This document shows, piece by piece, positions 18,876 to 27,085 of a stretch of DNA of 64,000 bases. Each line of letters opens with the position of its first letter. Position 1 is the stretch's first letter. Made by a program: the position numbers and the translations under genes. The stretch lies in NCBI RefSeq assembly GCF_000024005.1, contig NC_013132.1:7620001-7684000 (forward strand), given 5' to 3'. A model generated the notes under the pieces. It made no database searches. It saw nothing but the letters and a program-made list of their open reading frames with translations, and was not told where the DNA came from. This DNA comes from Chitinophaga pinensis DSM 2588 (lineage in GTDB: Bacteria; Bacteroidota; Bacteroidia; Chitinophagales; Chitinophagaceae).

Positions 18876-19523
18876 TCAGCTATTTACTTTTGTAACATTC
18901 TTCCTGTCATTTTCCATCGCAGACAAAAGGTTCTTGCCATGACATTGACTGTAAGGCTTCGAACTCTTACAATAACACGGTGTACCAGACTTACCGCCTT
19001 CTCTTATGTAAAGTTCTATATTATCACACAAGGTATTATAGTGATTATACACATTACCCGTATAGGTATTGAAGTGAATGTTATCATCATCCACACGTGT
19101 AGAAAACTGCCTCAGAAAGTCCTTCATCTCAGATAACAGGATGAAATGTTCTATCAGGGGATTACTACCAATACCCACTCTCACATTACTGATATACTTC
19201 CCTTCATAGGCATACCTGTCATCAGGAATAAACAACAGTTGTTCCGGTGCTCCGAGATGCGGCGTAACATCAATCAGATGCCCATCTTCATCCTCCCACA
19301 CAGCATGGTGCTCTCCCTCACAGATAAAATCACCCAACCATACCGCCCAGCCATACACCAGGTTTCCACCATCTTTAGCCATTTTCTGCTGTACATTAAC
19401 ATAACAGTGCCCTGCCTTTGCCGCCGGATCAGGCTGTACAGGAATCATCTCATGCATATATGCTGCCCCAATCCGGTCTATCAGTTGCTGAACCGGTATC
19501 GTAATCTCAATTGGACTTATCAT
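18876..19523 (-). CDS. SEC-C metal-binding motif protein
   Basis: A 215-residue protein ending in a SEC-C type zinc-binding motif: CYCKSSKPYSQCHGKN (residues about 182-197; CxC...C-H pattern), the motif also found at the end of SecA. The first 150 residues (HCYVNVQQKMAKDGG, VYGWAVWLGDFICEGEHHAVWED) form a domain seen in other SEC-C proteins of unknown role. It starts a two-gene unit with the glycosylase. Upstream lies a 490-bp non-coding stretch with a structured repeat and a minus-strand promoter, which may form its leader. Confidence 0.75.
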   Translation of the reverse strand: MISPIEITIPVQQLIDRIGAAYMHEMIPVQPDPAAKAGHCYVNVQQKMAKDGGNLVYGWAVWLGDFICEGEHHAVWEDEDGHLIDVTPHLGAPEQLLFIPDDRYAYEGKYISNVRVGIGSNPLIEHFILLSEMKDFLRQFSTRVDDDNIHFNTYTGNVYNHYNTLCDNIELYIREGGKSGTPCYCKSSKPYSQCHGKNLLSAMENDRKNVTKVNS

Positions 19524-19554
19524 ACTATTAAATAAACGCTGTAATTATCAATAA

Positions 19555-19700
19555 TCTCCTGCCTCTCCCTCGATCCCCGATATTCATCCCCCCTCACAAA
19601 TCCAATCTTCATCCTCCACCACCAATCCCCAATATTCATCATCCCCATCAATCCAGATCAATTATCATCAATCTCCACCTACACTCCTAAATCGTCACCC
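19555..19700. repeat. pyrimidine-rich low-complexity stretch
   Basis: Degenerate C/T-rich sequence with two copies of an ATCCCCrATATTCATC unit (about 19574 and 19626). A comparable low-complexity stretch accompanies the second structured element (29384-29514). No coding potential. Confidence 0.6.
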
Positions 19701-19722
19701 CTCCATTACCCATACTGACCGC

Positions 19723-19887
19723 GGGAATAAGCGAAGGCTTTCAGATGATAAAGCGGACCTTAGCCCGTCCCCTGCACAAAGCTAAAGCCCCAGCAAAGCC
19801 TCAACCCACAGTCCTTCACCAACCGCCCAATCCACCTACTTAACGGGCGTCAGTCCGCGGCATCATCTGAAACCGCAGCGTATCCCC
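19723..19887. repeat. structured repeat element, copy A
   Basis: A long hairpin-forming element shared with 29561-29717. Paired segments: TTTCAGATGAT (19739-19749) with ATCATCTGAAA; GCGGAC with GTCCGC; GCCCGT with ACGGGC. A conserved CTTA/GTCA internal loop and a roughly 80-nt apical region that includes CCCCTGCA and CCGCCCAATCC complete it. The outer stem differs from copy B by paired changes, as expected of a conserved structure. It lies downstream of a minus-strand promoter (20013) and upstream of the SEC-C gene, so it may act as RNA on the minus strand. Confidence 0.75.
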
Positions 19888-19995
19888 CACGTCCCTCCCT
19901 ACCACCAAAAAGTCCGCGGCATCATGTGGAACCGCAGCGTATCCCAACGTCCCTCCCCCTGACAGACATCAATCAGCGGCCTGAAACCGCAGCGA
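19852..19995. repeat. three tandem partial copies of the element's right arm
   Basis: AGTCCGCGGCATCAT...ACCGCAGCGTATCCC occurs at 19852-19886 and again, nearly identical, at 19911-19945. A shorter third copy (CAGCGG...CTGAAACCGCAGCG) lies at 19974-19994. Copy B has no such amplification. Confidence 0.8.
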
Positions 19996-20012
19996 ACATG
20001 TAAAATCGGGCG

Positions 20013-20020
20013 CAAAGATA
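20013..20020 (-). promoter_or_regulatory. -7 promoter element TATCTTTG on the minus strand
   Basis: CAAAGATA on the plus strand reads TATCTTTG on the minus strand, an exact TAnnTTTG match. A T-rich segment about 20 bp further upstream may act as the -33 element. Transcription would run leftward through the repeat element towards the SEC-C gene. Confidence 0.55.
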
Positions 20021-20311
20021 CAACTTAATCCCCCTTAAAACGGCTTTCATCACAAGCCCCCCTTATTTACCTGACACAGTCAACCTAACACACCAAAGAC
20101 AAAAAAACACCACAAAAATGTTAATATTCAATCAAATAAATAAGCACTACCAAAGAAAAGATAGATTTATAACACCACACCTTCCAACCACCCCCAAATG
20201 GCACAAAAACATAAAAATCATACACTTAAATATACCAATTACTCACTCCACCAACTCCCATTCCTACCATATTCTTGGAACAATACTGTAAGAGTTAGTA
20301 TATTTATGCCC

Positions 20312-20467
20312 ATGAACTATACTATGAGTAATCTGGCTGCGATGACTGGGCTGTCCTCAACAGCTACAATCATCATACACACATCACTCTTTAAAAATCG
20401 ACCAACCGGTACCGCGGCACGCTTTCTATCCGCAACCGGCGCTCAACGTTATTCAGCAGAGGAATAA
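20312..20467 (+). CDS. hypothetical 51-residue protein, weakly MerR-HTH-like
   Basis: A short frame starting MNYTMSNLAAMTGLSSTAT and ending GAQRYSAEE before two adjacent TAA stops. The beginning resembles a helix-turn-helix (YTxxxLAxxTGLS), and the end resembles the RRYSxED close of MerR-type DNA-binding domains, so it may be a stand-alone or truncated HTH protein. The middle does not fit well. A TATATTTA sequence shortly upstream could be its -7 element. An in-frame ATG at 20198 would add 38 residues of low-complexity sequence and is rejected. Confidence 0.35.
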   Translation: MNYTMSNLAAMTGLSSTATIIIHTSLFKNRPTGTAARFLSATGAQRYSAEE

Positions 20468-20575
20468 TAACCGGGAATCCCCGGATAAGGACAATGCATG
20501 CAGAAAAACCATCTACAAGCAGCAGTTGTCAGGTGCAACAATCTAAAATAATCAATATCGTTAATAAGGTTTAAC

Positions 20576-21199
20576 ATGGCTGAAGACGCAAAGCAGGAGA
20601 AAGAAATACTCGCTGAACTGAAAAAAGATTTCCCGCTGACTAAAGAGTCGCTGAAAGAAATCGATCTAAGTCAATTTTCTTCACTCCACAGAAGTGAGCA
20701 TTTCAGAGTGACTTATGCCTGGAAATTCACCAGCTTTTTACAACGGGTTTACTTTGTAAAGTACCGCAATTCACACAAAACCACGACAACACCCTCACAG
20801 GCAGATCTGACACTTCCTGCTGATACCACAGTGAAGTACGCAGGTATCTACGTAAAGTTCGATCAGCCAATGCCCGATTTTATTATCAGGGCAAATACAC
20901 AGGGTGATAAATTCCTGAACCTGTATTTCCCGAATTCTGTTAAAGTGAAAACAGTACCGGCCTTTAATCACAAATATATTTTGGAATCCGAAGAGGCAGG
21001 CACGATAGAACAGGTAATAGGTGTCGAATTGTTTAACACCATGTTGAATGCAGGAGATGTGAATGTGGAGGTAAAAGACAATAAATGCTTCATCTATGGC
21101 TTAAAGCCATTTGGCTACAATTATGCCAGATTGCTGATCAGTATAGCCGAAGACGTCATAAAAAGAAATGTCGGACAACCAGACATGGTGACAGAATAA
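20576..21199 (+). CDS. hypothetical protein, 207 residues
   Basis: A soluble protein of unknown family, no signal peptide. The N-terminal 40 residues are charged and helical (KQEKEILAELKKDFPLTKESL); the remainder alternates beta strands with a conserved-looking PDFIIRANTQGDKFLNLYFPN and CFIYGLKPFGYNYARLLISIAED end. It is monocistronic, with a clear terminator after the stop. No motif suggests a reaction. Confidence 0.75.
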   Translation: MAEDAKQEKEILAELKKDFPLTKESLKEIDLSQFSSLHRSEHFRVTYAWKFTSFLQRVYFVKYRNSHKTTTTPSQADLTLPADTTVKYAGIYVKFDQPMPDFIIRANTQGDKFLNLYFPNSVKVKTVPAFNHKYILESEEAGTIEQVIGVELFNTMLNAGDVNVEVKDNKCFIYGLKPFGYNYARLLISIAEDVIKRNVGQPDMVTE

Positions 21200-21212
21200 A
21201 TAAAGTGGTTTA

Positions 21213-21239
21213 AGCCGGAGAAACCTTCTCCGGTTTTTT
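21213..21239 (+). terminator. rho-independent terminator
   Basis: An 8-bp stem CCGGAGAA / TTCTCCGG with a 3-nt loop followed by six T, 15 bp after the preceding stop codon. Confidence 0.9.
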
Positions 21240-21258
21240 ATTGCCCACTTTTGCAGCC

Positions 21259-21624
21259 TCAATGCTGCTTGCTCAACATATTATCGATGACACTATATAA
21301 GGTCTTTAAGGAAAACGGCTTATTCAACACAGCATCAGCCCCACTCTCCACTACAGAATCTTTCGAATAAGTCTGCGCAGAAAATAAAATCACCCATAAT
21401 TGATCAGATAATTGACTCTCCTTTAGCCGGCGACAGATCTTACGTCCATCATAACCGCCGAGAAAAATATCCATGAGCAGTAAAACAGGTTGATGTAAGG
21501 CGATATTCTTTTCCAGGTCAGCGGGATCCCGCAGAGCAATTACCTCCATTTGTTTTCTCCTTAGCACCAACGACACAGCCTCAAGGATGCCTTCATTGTC
21601 GTCTAGTACAATTATCTTTTGCAT
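21259..21624 (-). CDS. single-domain response regulator
   Basis: A 121-residue CheY-like receiver domain without output domain. Acidic pocket Asp8/Asp9, phospho-acceptor Asp52 (LLLMDIFLGG), the Ser of ILFSAQ and the Lys of LNKPF are all present, so it should be phosphorylatable. No histidine kinase is adjacent; it is an orphan that would act through protein contact or a phosphorelay. Confidence 0.9.
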   Translation of the reverse strand: MQKIIVLDDNEGILEAVSLVLRRKQMEVIALRDPADLEKNIALHQPVLLLMDIFLGGYDGRKICRRLKESQLSDQLWVILFSAQTYSKDSVVESGADAVLNKPFSLKTLYSVIDNMLSKQH

Positions 21625-21896
21625 AAATAAGGATATATTCTCTTAATGGCTTAATCTGGATGTAACAGCTATAACATAGCTACAGTAAACATTCGCAGGC
21701 TCTCTACGGATTATTTAAAGATAGAGATACGAATCAAAATAAACAAAAAAAACATATAGCACAGCCTGTATAAGTATATGATTTTCAATAATGATACAAC
21801 GGCACTTCATTTACATTTCTTTAATTTTAACCAGACTGGAGCATTTCCTATCTTGCATCATCAAATGCAGACCCGATCTGCCTTAAACCCAACCTT

Positions 21897-22331
21897 ATGA
21901 AACGTATAAGCTTATTGACATGTGCCATCGCGCTGCTTTTTGTTACCTGTAAGAAAGACGACCATCTTTCCCCTGTTCCCGACGAATTCAAAGCCCTCGT
22001 AGGCCGATGGAAACTGGTCGCAACCTATGATTATATCAATGACGACCAACCAATCCTCTGGACGCCCACTACGGGAGAGAAAGAGATGACACTTAACGCA
22101 AATGGCAGTATGACGGGAGATTATTACAGACATGATTACAATGCCTTCAAAGTCGGTACCAACTACAATTACGTACGACCATTCGACAGTGTAATATTTG
22201 TATACCAACATAATGGTACCCCAAAAGATACGATGAGATACATCATACGAAAACTAGACGCTGATACCCTGACACTGAACGGATTCTGCATCGAATTATG
22301 CGGACAAAAATATGCCAGGATTAAGCAGTAA
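21897..22331 (+). CDS. lipocalin-like lipoprotein
   Basis: A 144-residue predicted outer-membrane lipoprotein: signal peptide and lipobox FVTC with Cys18, followed by KKDD, the charged stretch often linked to surface export in Bacteroidota. The mature part (VGRWKLVATYDY..., TLNANGSMTG, YIIRKLDADTLTLNG) matches the beta-barrel pattern of Bacteroidota lipocalin-like domains. Ligand unknown. A terminator follows at 22369. Confidence 0.8.
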   Translation: MKRISLLTCAIALLFVTCKKDDHLSPVPDEFKALVGRWKLVATYDYINDDQPILWTPTTGEKEMTLNANGSMTGDYYRHDYNAFKVGTNYNYVRPFDSVIFVYQHNGTPKDTMRYIIRKLDADTLTLNGFCIELCGQKYARIKQ

Positions 22332-22368
22332 TCACAACATATAACAATCACACATATAATATCTCCTG

Positions 22369-22412
22369 AGCACAGCCGGCGCTATAAATTATAACGCCAG
22401 CTGTGCTTTTTT
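22369..22412 (+). terminator. rho-independent terminator
   Basis: Stem AGCACAGC / GCTGTGCT extended inward by GGCG/CGCC, ending in a run of T. Confidence 0.85.
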
Positions 22413-22529
22413 AATAGACATCCTCCACAAAATCAGCATAAATTCCTCATTTTTAATTTTAACTTTATTCCCCTTAATCAGCCGGAAACAACCTGATTCC
22501 ACATTTTCATATTCATTAACCAGAACCAC

Positions 22530-24035
22530 ATGTATCGGACTAAAAAGTATCTTGCTCTACTGCTTTCGTTTGTTTGTCTGTCAATGTGTGCCACGCTCCA
22601 CGCTCAGTCCACAACAGGCCCTGTTATCGCAGGCGACCTGGCAGATCCATCCATCATAAAAGTCGACAGCGTCTACTATGCAACAGGTACCTCCTCAGAA
22701 TGGGCGCCTTATTATCCTGTCTACAAGTCGTCTAACCTGAAAGACTGGCGACAGACAGGCTACGTGTTTGACAAAGCACCGGATTGGACAGTAGGCTCCT
22801 TCTGGGCGCCGGAATATTATCAAATAGGCGACACCTATTACATGTATTATACCGCCAGACGAAAGTCGGACAACCAATCCTTTATCGGTGTCGCAACATC
22901 CCGCTACCCCGATCATGGATTTATTGACCATGGCGTCATCATCGAACATGGAAAAGAAGCCATCGATGCTTTTATCTACGATGACAATGGCCAACGATAT
23001 ATCACATTTAAGGCATACGGACTGGAAAACAGACCCATTGAAATACTTGGGTATAAATTGTCTGCCGACGGACTGAAAACGGAAGGCGAAGCATTCACCT
23101 TACTGAAAGATGATAACCGCGCAGGCATGGAAGGACAAAGCATCCTGAAAAAAGATAATTATTATTATCTCTTTTACTCTGCCGGCAATTGCTGCGGCGG
23201 TGGATGTACCTATTCTGTAAACGTCGCCCGCTCCACCAGCTTCAAAGGCCCTTATGAATACTTTACAGGCAACCCTGTCCTCAGTGAAAACGACAGCTGG
23301 AAATGTATGGGACACGGTACCTTCGTTACCGCTGATGATAATCAGACCTACTACCTGCACCATGCGTACAATAAGAAAAGCACCGTGTTCACAGGGCGAG
23401 AAGCACTCCTCTCCCGGTTATCCTGGCAAACACCTTCTGGCTGGCCCGCACTGAAAACAGTCGATATCAGCACAACAACACCGGTAGATCTTTACGATCC
23501 GTTTGATGGAAAAAAAACAGAGAAATACTGGCAATGGGACTTCCGCCACTCTACCCCTTCCATACAACAACAGAAAGGAACGCTTCGCTTATCAGGTGTA
23601 GCAACAAAAGAAAATCCAGCCGGTATCGTACTGACAGTAAGACCAACTGCCGATAACTTTGAAATGTCCACCAGCGTAACGAATCACAACAAAGCCCTCA
23701 AGGGACTGGTCATCTATGGGGACGCAAACGCCGCCATTGGTATCGGTGTAGAAGGAGACAGTGTAAAAGTCTGGAAAACTGAAAACAAACAACGTATCAC
23801 CATAAAGGCAGCCGCTGTGCCGTCCTCCGCTATCGGACTGAAAATAGCCATGTCTGGCGGCAGCAACTGCGAGTTCTTTTATCAAACGGACGACGCTACC
23901 TGGATACCGCTGGCTACCGGCTTAGCAACAGGATCTTTAGCGCAATGGGACAGAAGTCCACGACTGGGTCTGCAATACAGCGGCAATAAAAACGAAAACG
24001 CGCAGTTTGCCTTCTTCAGATTGCACAACAAATAA
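22530..24035 (+). CDS. secreted glycoside hydrolase family 43 protein with C-terminal beta-sandwich
   Basis: A 501-residue exported beta-xylosidase/arabinofuranosidase-type enzyme. The signal peptide ends at about residue 25 (LHA/Q). Catalytic residues are visible: Asp39 (ADPSI), Asp146 (EAIDAFIYDD) and Glu201 (GMEGQSI). An unusual CCGGGC cluster follows in the propeller. Residues about 325-500 form a second beta-sandwich of the DUF1349/XynB C-terminal type, absent from the smaller GH43 at the window start. It is monocistronic, with a terminator immediately after the stop. Confidence 0.9.
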   Translation: MYRTKKYLALLLSFVCLSMCATLHAQSTTGPVIAGDLADPSIIKVDSVYYATGTSSEWAPYYPVYKSSNLKDWRQTGYVFDKAPDWTVGSFWAPEYYQIGDTYYMYYTARRKSDNQSFIGVATSRYPDHGFIDHGVIIEHGKEAIDAFIYDDNGQRYITFKAYGLENRPIEILGYKLSADGLKTEGEAFTLLKDDNRAGMEGQSILKKDNYYYLFYSAGNCCGGGCTYSVNVARSTSFKGPYEYFTGNPVLSENDSWKCMGHGTFVTADDNQTYYLHHAYNKKSTVFTGREALLSRLSWQTPSGWPALKTVDISTTTPVDLYDPFDGKKTEKYWQWDFRHSTPSIQQQKGTLRLSGVATKENPAGIVLTVRPTADNFEMSTSVTNHNKALKGLVIYGDANAAIGIGVEGDSVKVWKTENKQRITIKAAAVPSSAIGLKIAMSGGSNCEFFYQTDDATWIPLATGLATGSLAQWDRSPRLGLQYSGNKNENAQFAFFRLHNK

Positions 24036-24040
24036 TATTA

Positions 24041-24075
24041 AAAGAGGCTGTCTCAACATATTGAGCAGCCTCTTT
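24041..24075. terminator. bidirectional terminator
   Basis: AAAGAGGCTG...CAGCCTCTTT stem with additional CTCAA/TTGAG pairing, between the GH43 gene and the converging SDR remnant. Confidence 0.85.
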
Positions 24076-24236
24076 CACTTAACTATCTGACAAAAGCTTT
24101 TTTTCTCAGTCCTACTAATTCCTGCCGGCCATCTGTTTCTCGCCAATATAGCCACACTGATTCCCTGGTTAAGCAATAACTCTGCGGTTGCCCTGCCCAT
24201 GCCTGTGGTACCTCCTGCTATTAATGCTTCTTTCAT
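24075..24236 (-). pseudogene. short-chain dehydrogenase remnant
   Basis: The frame starts MKEALIAGGTTGMGRATAEL, with the TGxxxGxG nucleotide-binding motif of an NAD(P)-dependent SDR, and continues LLNQGISVAILARN. It then leaves family-like sequence and stops after 53 residues, where about 250 are expected. In another frame the junction is followed by EKQMAGRN and a stop, which could be the gene's original end, so a large internal deletion is likely. It lies 104 bp downstream of the AraC gene on the same strand. Confidence 0.7.
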
Positions 24237-24248
24237 TTTTAATATGCT

Positions 24249-24286
24249 TTTTGCCTTGTAAAAAGTAAAATATTTACAAGGCAAAA
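24249..24286. promoter_or_regulatory. 14-bp perfect inverted repeat upstream of the SDR remnant
   Basis: TTTTGCCTTGTAAA (24249-24262) and TTTACAAGGCAAAA (24273-24286) around a 10-bp AT-rich centre, 13 bp before the remnant's start codon. It could be an operator or the terminator of the AraC gene; it lacks a T tract in that direction. Confidence 0.6.
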
Positions 24287-24340
24287 TTCTGACTTCACAC
24301 GCCTTCTGAAAATGGACAGACGGGAAAACAAGTGGTAAAT

Positions 24341-25240
24341 TCAGGAAACAGCCTTCCTGAACTCCGACGGAGAAATAATCGTATGTTTCTTAAAATACTT
24401 GACAAAATAAGAAGGATCATCAAAACCCAGTCTGTAACCAATCTGGTTGATATTAAGACTGGAATGAAGCAACAAACGTTTCGCCTCCAGGATAATCCGC
24501 TCCTGGATCATTAATGAGGGCGTTTTATTCAGCAGCTGACTGGTCAGGTCAGATAAAGTCCTGGAAGAGATATGCATCAGCCGGGCATACTCTGCCACCG
24601 ATAGCCCCTTCATATAATTATCGTCAATAAAATTCACAAACTGCACCAGTTGCAACCTTTTCTCGTCTACCATAAACGGCGTCTTTCCTTCCGTCTGCTC
24701 AAAAGCATTCTTCCGGCGCTGTACCTGTACCAGGAACGCCTTCAGGTAGATCTTCAATAACTCTTCCCGGCCAAACTCCTCTCCATCTTCCAGCTCACGG
24801 CGGATCTGTTGTATATAGCTTTCCAATACGGTTTCAATGCCCTTGCCTATACAACAGGATGGCTGCCGATAAGGATTATTGAACAGACTGCATTTCAGAA
24901 AATAGGCCACCTCATTACTATCCTGCACTAGAAAAGATTCATTAAAATGGATCAGCATCCCCTTATAATCACTGCTACTGTCAAAATAATGGACCTGATT
25001 CATTGCAATGAAGAATATCGCATTATCAAACACCTCATATTCCTGGAAATCAACAAAGTGTTTGCCGTTACCAGACTGAAACCAGATAATCTGATAAAAA
25101 CTGTGTATATGCGGTCTGGAGGCATTACCATGATGCTGCTGCAAATATTCTTGCAGATCATGAATGGCAAATTGCGGTTTTTGAGGTTGGTGCTGATGCA
25201 GATGATATTCACTGATAATATTTGCCTTCTCCTTAGCCAT
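24341..25240 (-). CDS. AraC family transcriptional regulator
   Basis: A 299-residue regulator with an N-terminal cupin-like sensor (HIHSFYQIIWFQSGNGKHFVD) and a C-terminal AraC double helix-turn-helix (about 205-299: GLSVAEYARLMHISSRTLSD and NQIGYRLGFDDPSYFVKYFKKH). ATG 25240 (MAKEKANIISEYHLH) is chosen; an upstream ATG at 25288 would add 16 atypical residues. It is divergent from the flavoprotein gene. Its natural target may have been the downstream SDR, now only a remnant. Confidence 0.9.
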   Translation of the reverse strand: MAKEKANIISEYHLHQHQPQKPQFAIHDLQEYLQQHHGNASRPHIHSFYQIIWFQSGNGKHFVDFQEYEVFDNAIFFIAMNQVHYFDSSSDYKGMLIHFNESFLVQDSNEVAYFLKCSLFNNPYRQPSCCIGKGIETVLESYIQQIRRELEDGEEFGREELLKIYLKAFLVQVQRRKNAFEQTEGKTPFMVDEKRLQLVQFVNFIDDNYMKGLSVAEYARLMHISSRTLSDLTSQLLNKTPSLMIQERIILEAKRLLLHSSLNINQIGYRLGFDDPSYFVKYFKKHTIISPSEFRKAVS

Positions 25241-25362
25241 ATGGTAGATATTCAATTCTAAATTACAAAGATCCCTCACCCTGACCATAATTTGCCGATA
25301 ATTACCATGAATTCTCCGGTAAGTACAATACTAAACCAACTACGATTGTACATCTTTACAAG

Positions 25363-26424
25363 ATGAAAACGGATAAAAGGATTGTCATTATCGGAGCCGG
25401 ACTCAGTGGTCTTACCCTGGCCTATACATTAAAGAAGAAAGGAATTAACGCAACCATACTGGAAGCTGCTGACAGACCCGGAGGCAGGATCCATACGCAG
25501 ATAGGCGTAGCAGGCACTCCACTGGAGCTGGGCGCCACCTGGTTCTCCGACCAGCATCCACAAATGATAGCACTATTACAGGAACTGCATCTGCAAAAGT
25601 TCCCGCAATTCTCCGAAGGTATTTCCCTGTTTCTAACCAAATCATTTGAACCACCGCAACAGTTCTTTATACCAGCAGGCGAAGCGCCTTCTTACAGAAT
25701 AACCGGAGGAACGGAACAACTCATAAAAACATTACAGACCCAAATACCGGCAGATCGGCTGTTATTAAATACAAAGGTCACGGCAATAAAAGAAAGGCCG
25801 GAAAACCTGCTCATAATAACAGAAAATGGGAATGAATTCGAGGCTGATATTGTGATAAGTTGTATGCCCCCTAAGACGGCGGTATCATTGATAGAATTCT
25901 CTCCTGCGCTGCCAGAAGATGTCCGATCGATACTACATCGTGTACAAACCTGGATGGCCGGCGCTATAAAATTCGTCCTGGAATTCGAATCTCCATTCTG
26001 GCGGAAAAAAGGCTTTTCCGGCATGTTGTTCAGCCATACCGGCATCATCTCCGAAATGTATGATCATACAAATGCAACAGAAAACAGATTTGGATTTACA
26101 GGTTTCCTGAACGGCGCTACCGCTGTTTATAGCCAGGAAGAAAGAAAAGTATATGTAATAAAACAGCTGCAGGATCTCCTGGGAGAGGATGTCCTGCGTA
26201 TGACGGCCTACTATGACAAAGTATGGGTGGATGAAGACCTGCTCTACAGCAATTCACCCGATTTCCGGCCACACCAGTACAACGGTCATCCGGTGCTACA
26301 CGAAGCATATCTGAACAACAGGTTCTATTTCTGCGGCACAGAAACAGCCGCCTTACATCCTGGTTATATGGAAGGAGCCGTACTATCAGCGATAACAGTA
26401 GCAGAAAAGCTAAACATGCAATAA
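25363..26424 (+). CDS. FAD-dependent amine oxidase-like oxidoreductase
   Basis: A 353-residue flavoprotein of the amine oxidase superfamily. Residues 7-40 contain the Rossmann motif (IVIIGAGLSGLTLAY) and the ribose-binding Glu, followed by RPGGRIHT, the FAD-pyrophosphate motif. The C-terminal FAD segment is FYFCGTETAALHPGYMEGAVLSA. At 353 residues it is shorter than typical monoamine oxidases (about 450), as in the bacterial short form. The 122-bp divergent region to the AraC gene suggests control by that regulator. Confidence 0.85.
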   Translation: MKTDKRIVIIGAGLSGLTLAYTLKKKGINATILEAADRPGGRIHTQIGVAGTPLELGATWFSDQHPQMIALLQELHLQKFPQFSEGISLFLTKSFEPPQQFFIPAGEAPSYRITGGTEQLIKTLQTQIPADRLLLNTKVTAIKERPENLLIITENGNEFEADIVISCMPPKTAVSLIEFSPALPEDVRSILHRVQTWMAGAIKFVLEFESPFWRKKGFSGMLFSHTGIISEMYDHTNATENRFGFTGFLNGATAVYSQEERKVYVIKQLQDLLGEDVLRMTAYYDKVWVDEDLLYSNSPDFRPHQYNGHPVLHEAYLNNRFYFCGTETAALHPGYMEGAVLSAITVAEKLNMQ

Positions 26425-26440
26425 GGAACATAACTTCGAC

Positions 26441-26970
26441 CTATTCCTGCTCATCCAGTTTTTCCCGGACAGTTTTATAAACAGCTTCCATCAGTTCATT
26501 CGCCGGCATACGTTTTGCATCACGCGATATTGATATTGTTGACCAGTCCCAATCCTATTTCAAGGTTCTTCGGAATAGGCAGGAAACATGCTCCAGAAAC
26601 TGGAATGATAAAATACACAGGCATTTACATCCTGAGAAAGATATATTTTCTTGGGAAACCGGGTATTCGTCTCGTTCGTCTCCACTCTTGCCTCTTTTTC
26701 ATCTTTGGAAACAGTAAAAACGAACTTTACCATGAAGAATACAACAGCACCGCCCAGCACGAGCAGACCAAGCCCCGCGATAATAGTCATAACGCCTGGT
26801 ACCTTAGTTGCCAGCCAACACCCTATATAACAACACAATACAGCAAAAGCTACAGATGCAGCCAGTAAAATCAGGTAGGTTATCAGAAATAACACGATAG
26901 TGCTGATAACTTTAATCGCCTGTTTACGAAATCCGACAGAGGGTTGTAACTTCTCTGCATAAACATTCAC
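26441..26970 (-). pseudogene. M48-family metalloprotease gene remnant
   Basis: The start (MNVYAEKLQPSVGFRKQAIK, two membrane helices, then FPKKIYLSQDVNACVFY) matches the N-terminus of large Bacteroidota membrane-bound M48 zinc proteases. About 20 residues usual before FPKKIYL are missing. A 1-bp shift after SSFWSMF puts the expected LPIPKNLEIGLGLVNNINIA into another frame. The whole catalytic part including HExxH is absent, and a short tail ending AVYKTVREKLDEQE and TAG (26441-26443) may be the old C-terminus. The gene is therefore non-functional: truncation, frameshift and internal deletion together. Confidence 0.75.
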
Positions 26971-27040
26971 AGGACCTGTGGGGATATAACAATTCCTTCA
27001 TATGGTATAGTACGTCTTAGAACAATGGATTAGATATAAC

Positions 27041-27068
27041 AAAAAAGCCGGCATTCACATGCCGGCCT
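27041..27068 (-). terminator. terminator of the msr operon
   Basis: On the minus strand GCCGGCAT / ATGCCGGC with a 4-nt loop and a following run of six T, 18 bp past the MsrB stop codon. Confidence 0.9.
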
Positions 27069-27085
27069 TAACACAAATATTCACC

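Noticed and set aside
18112..18942. 276-codon open frame on the plus strand
   Set aside because: It covers the SMUG2 and SEC-C genes in antisense and begins inside the palindrome; its translation is rich in Ile, His and Arg without motif.
20198..20311. N-terminal extension of the small gene at 20312
   Set aside because: The 38 added residues are low complexity (HKNHTLKYTNYSLHQ) and the possible -7 box lies between this ATG and 20312.
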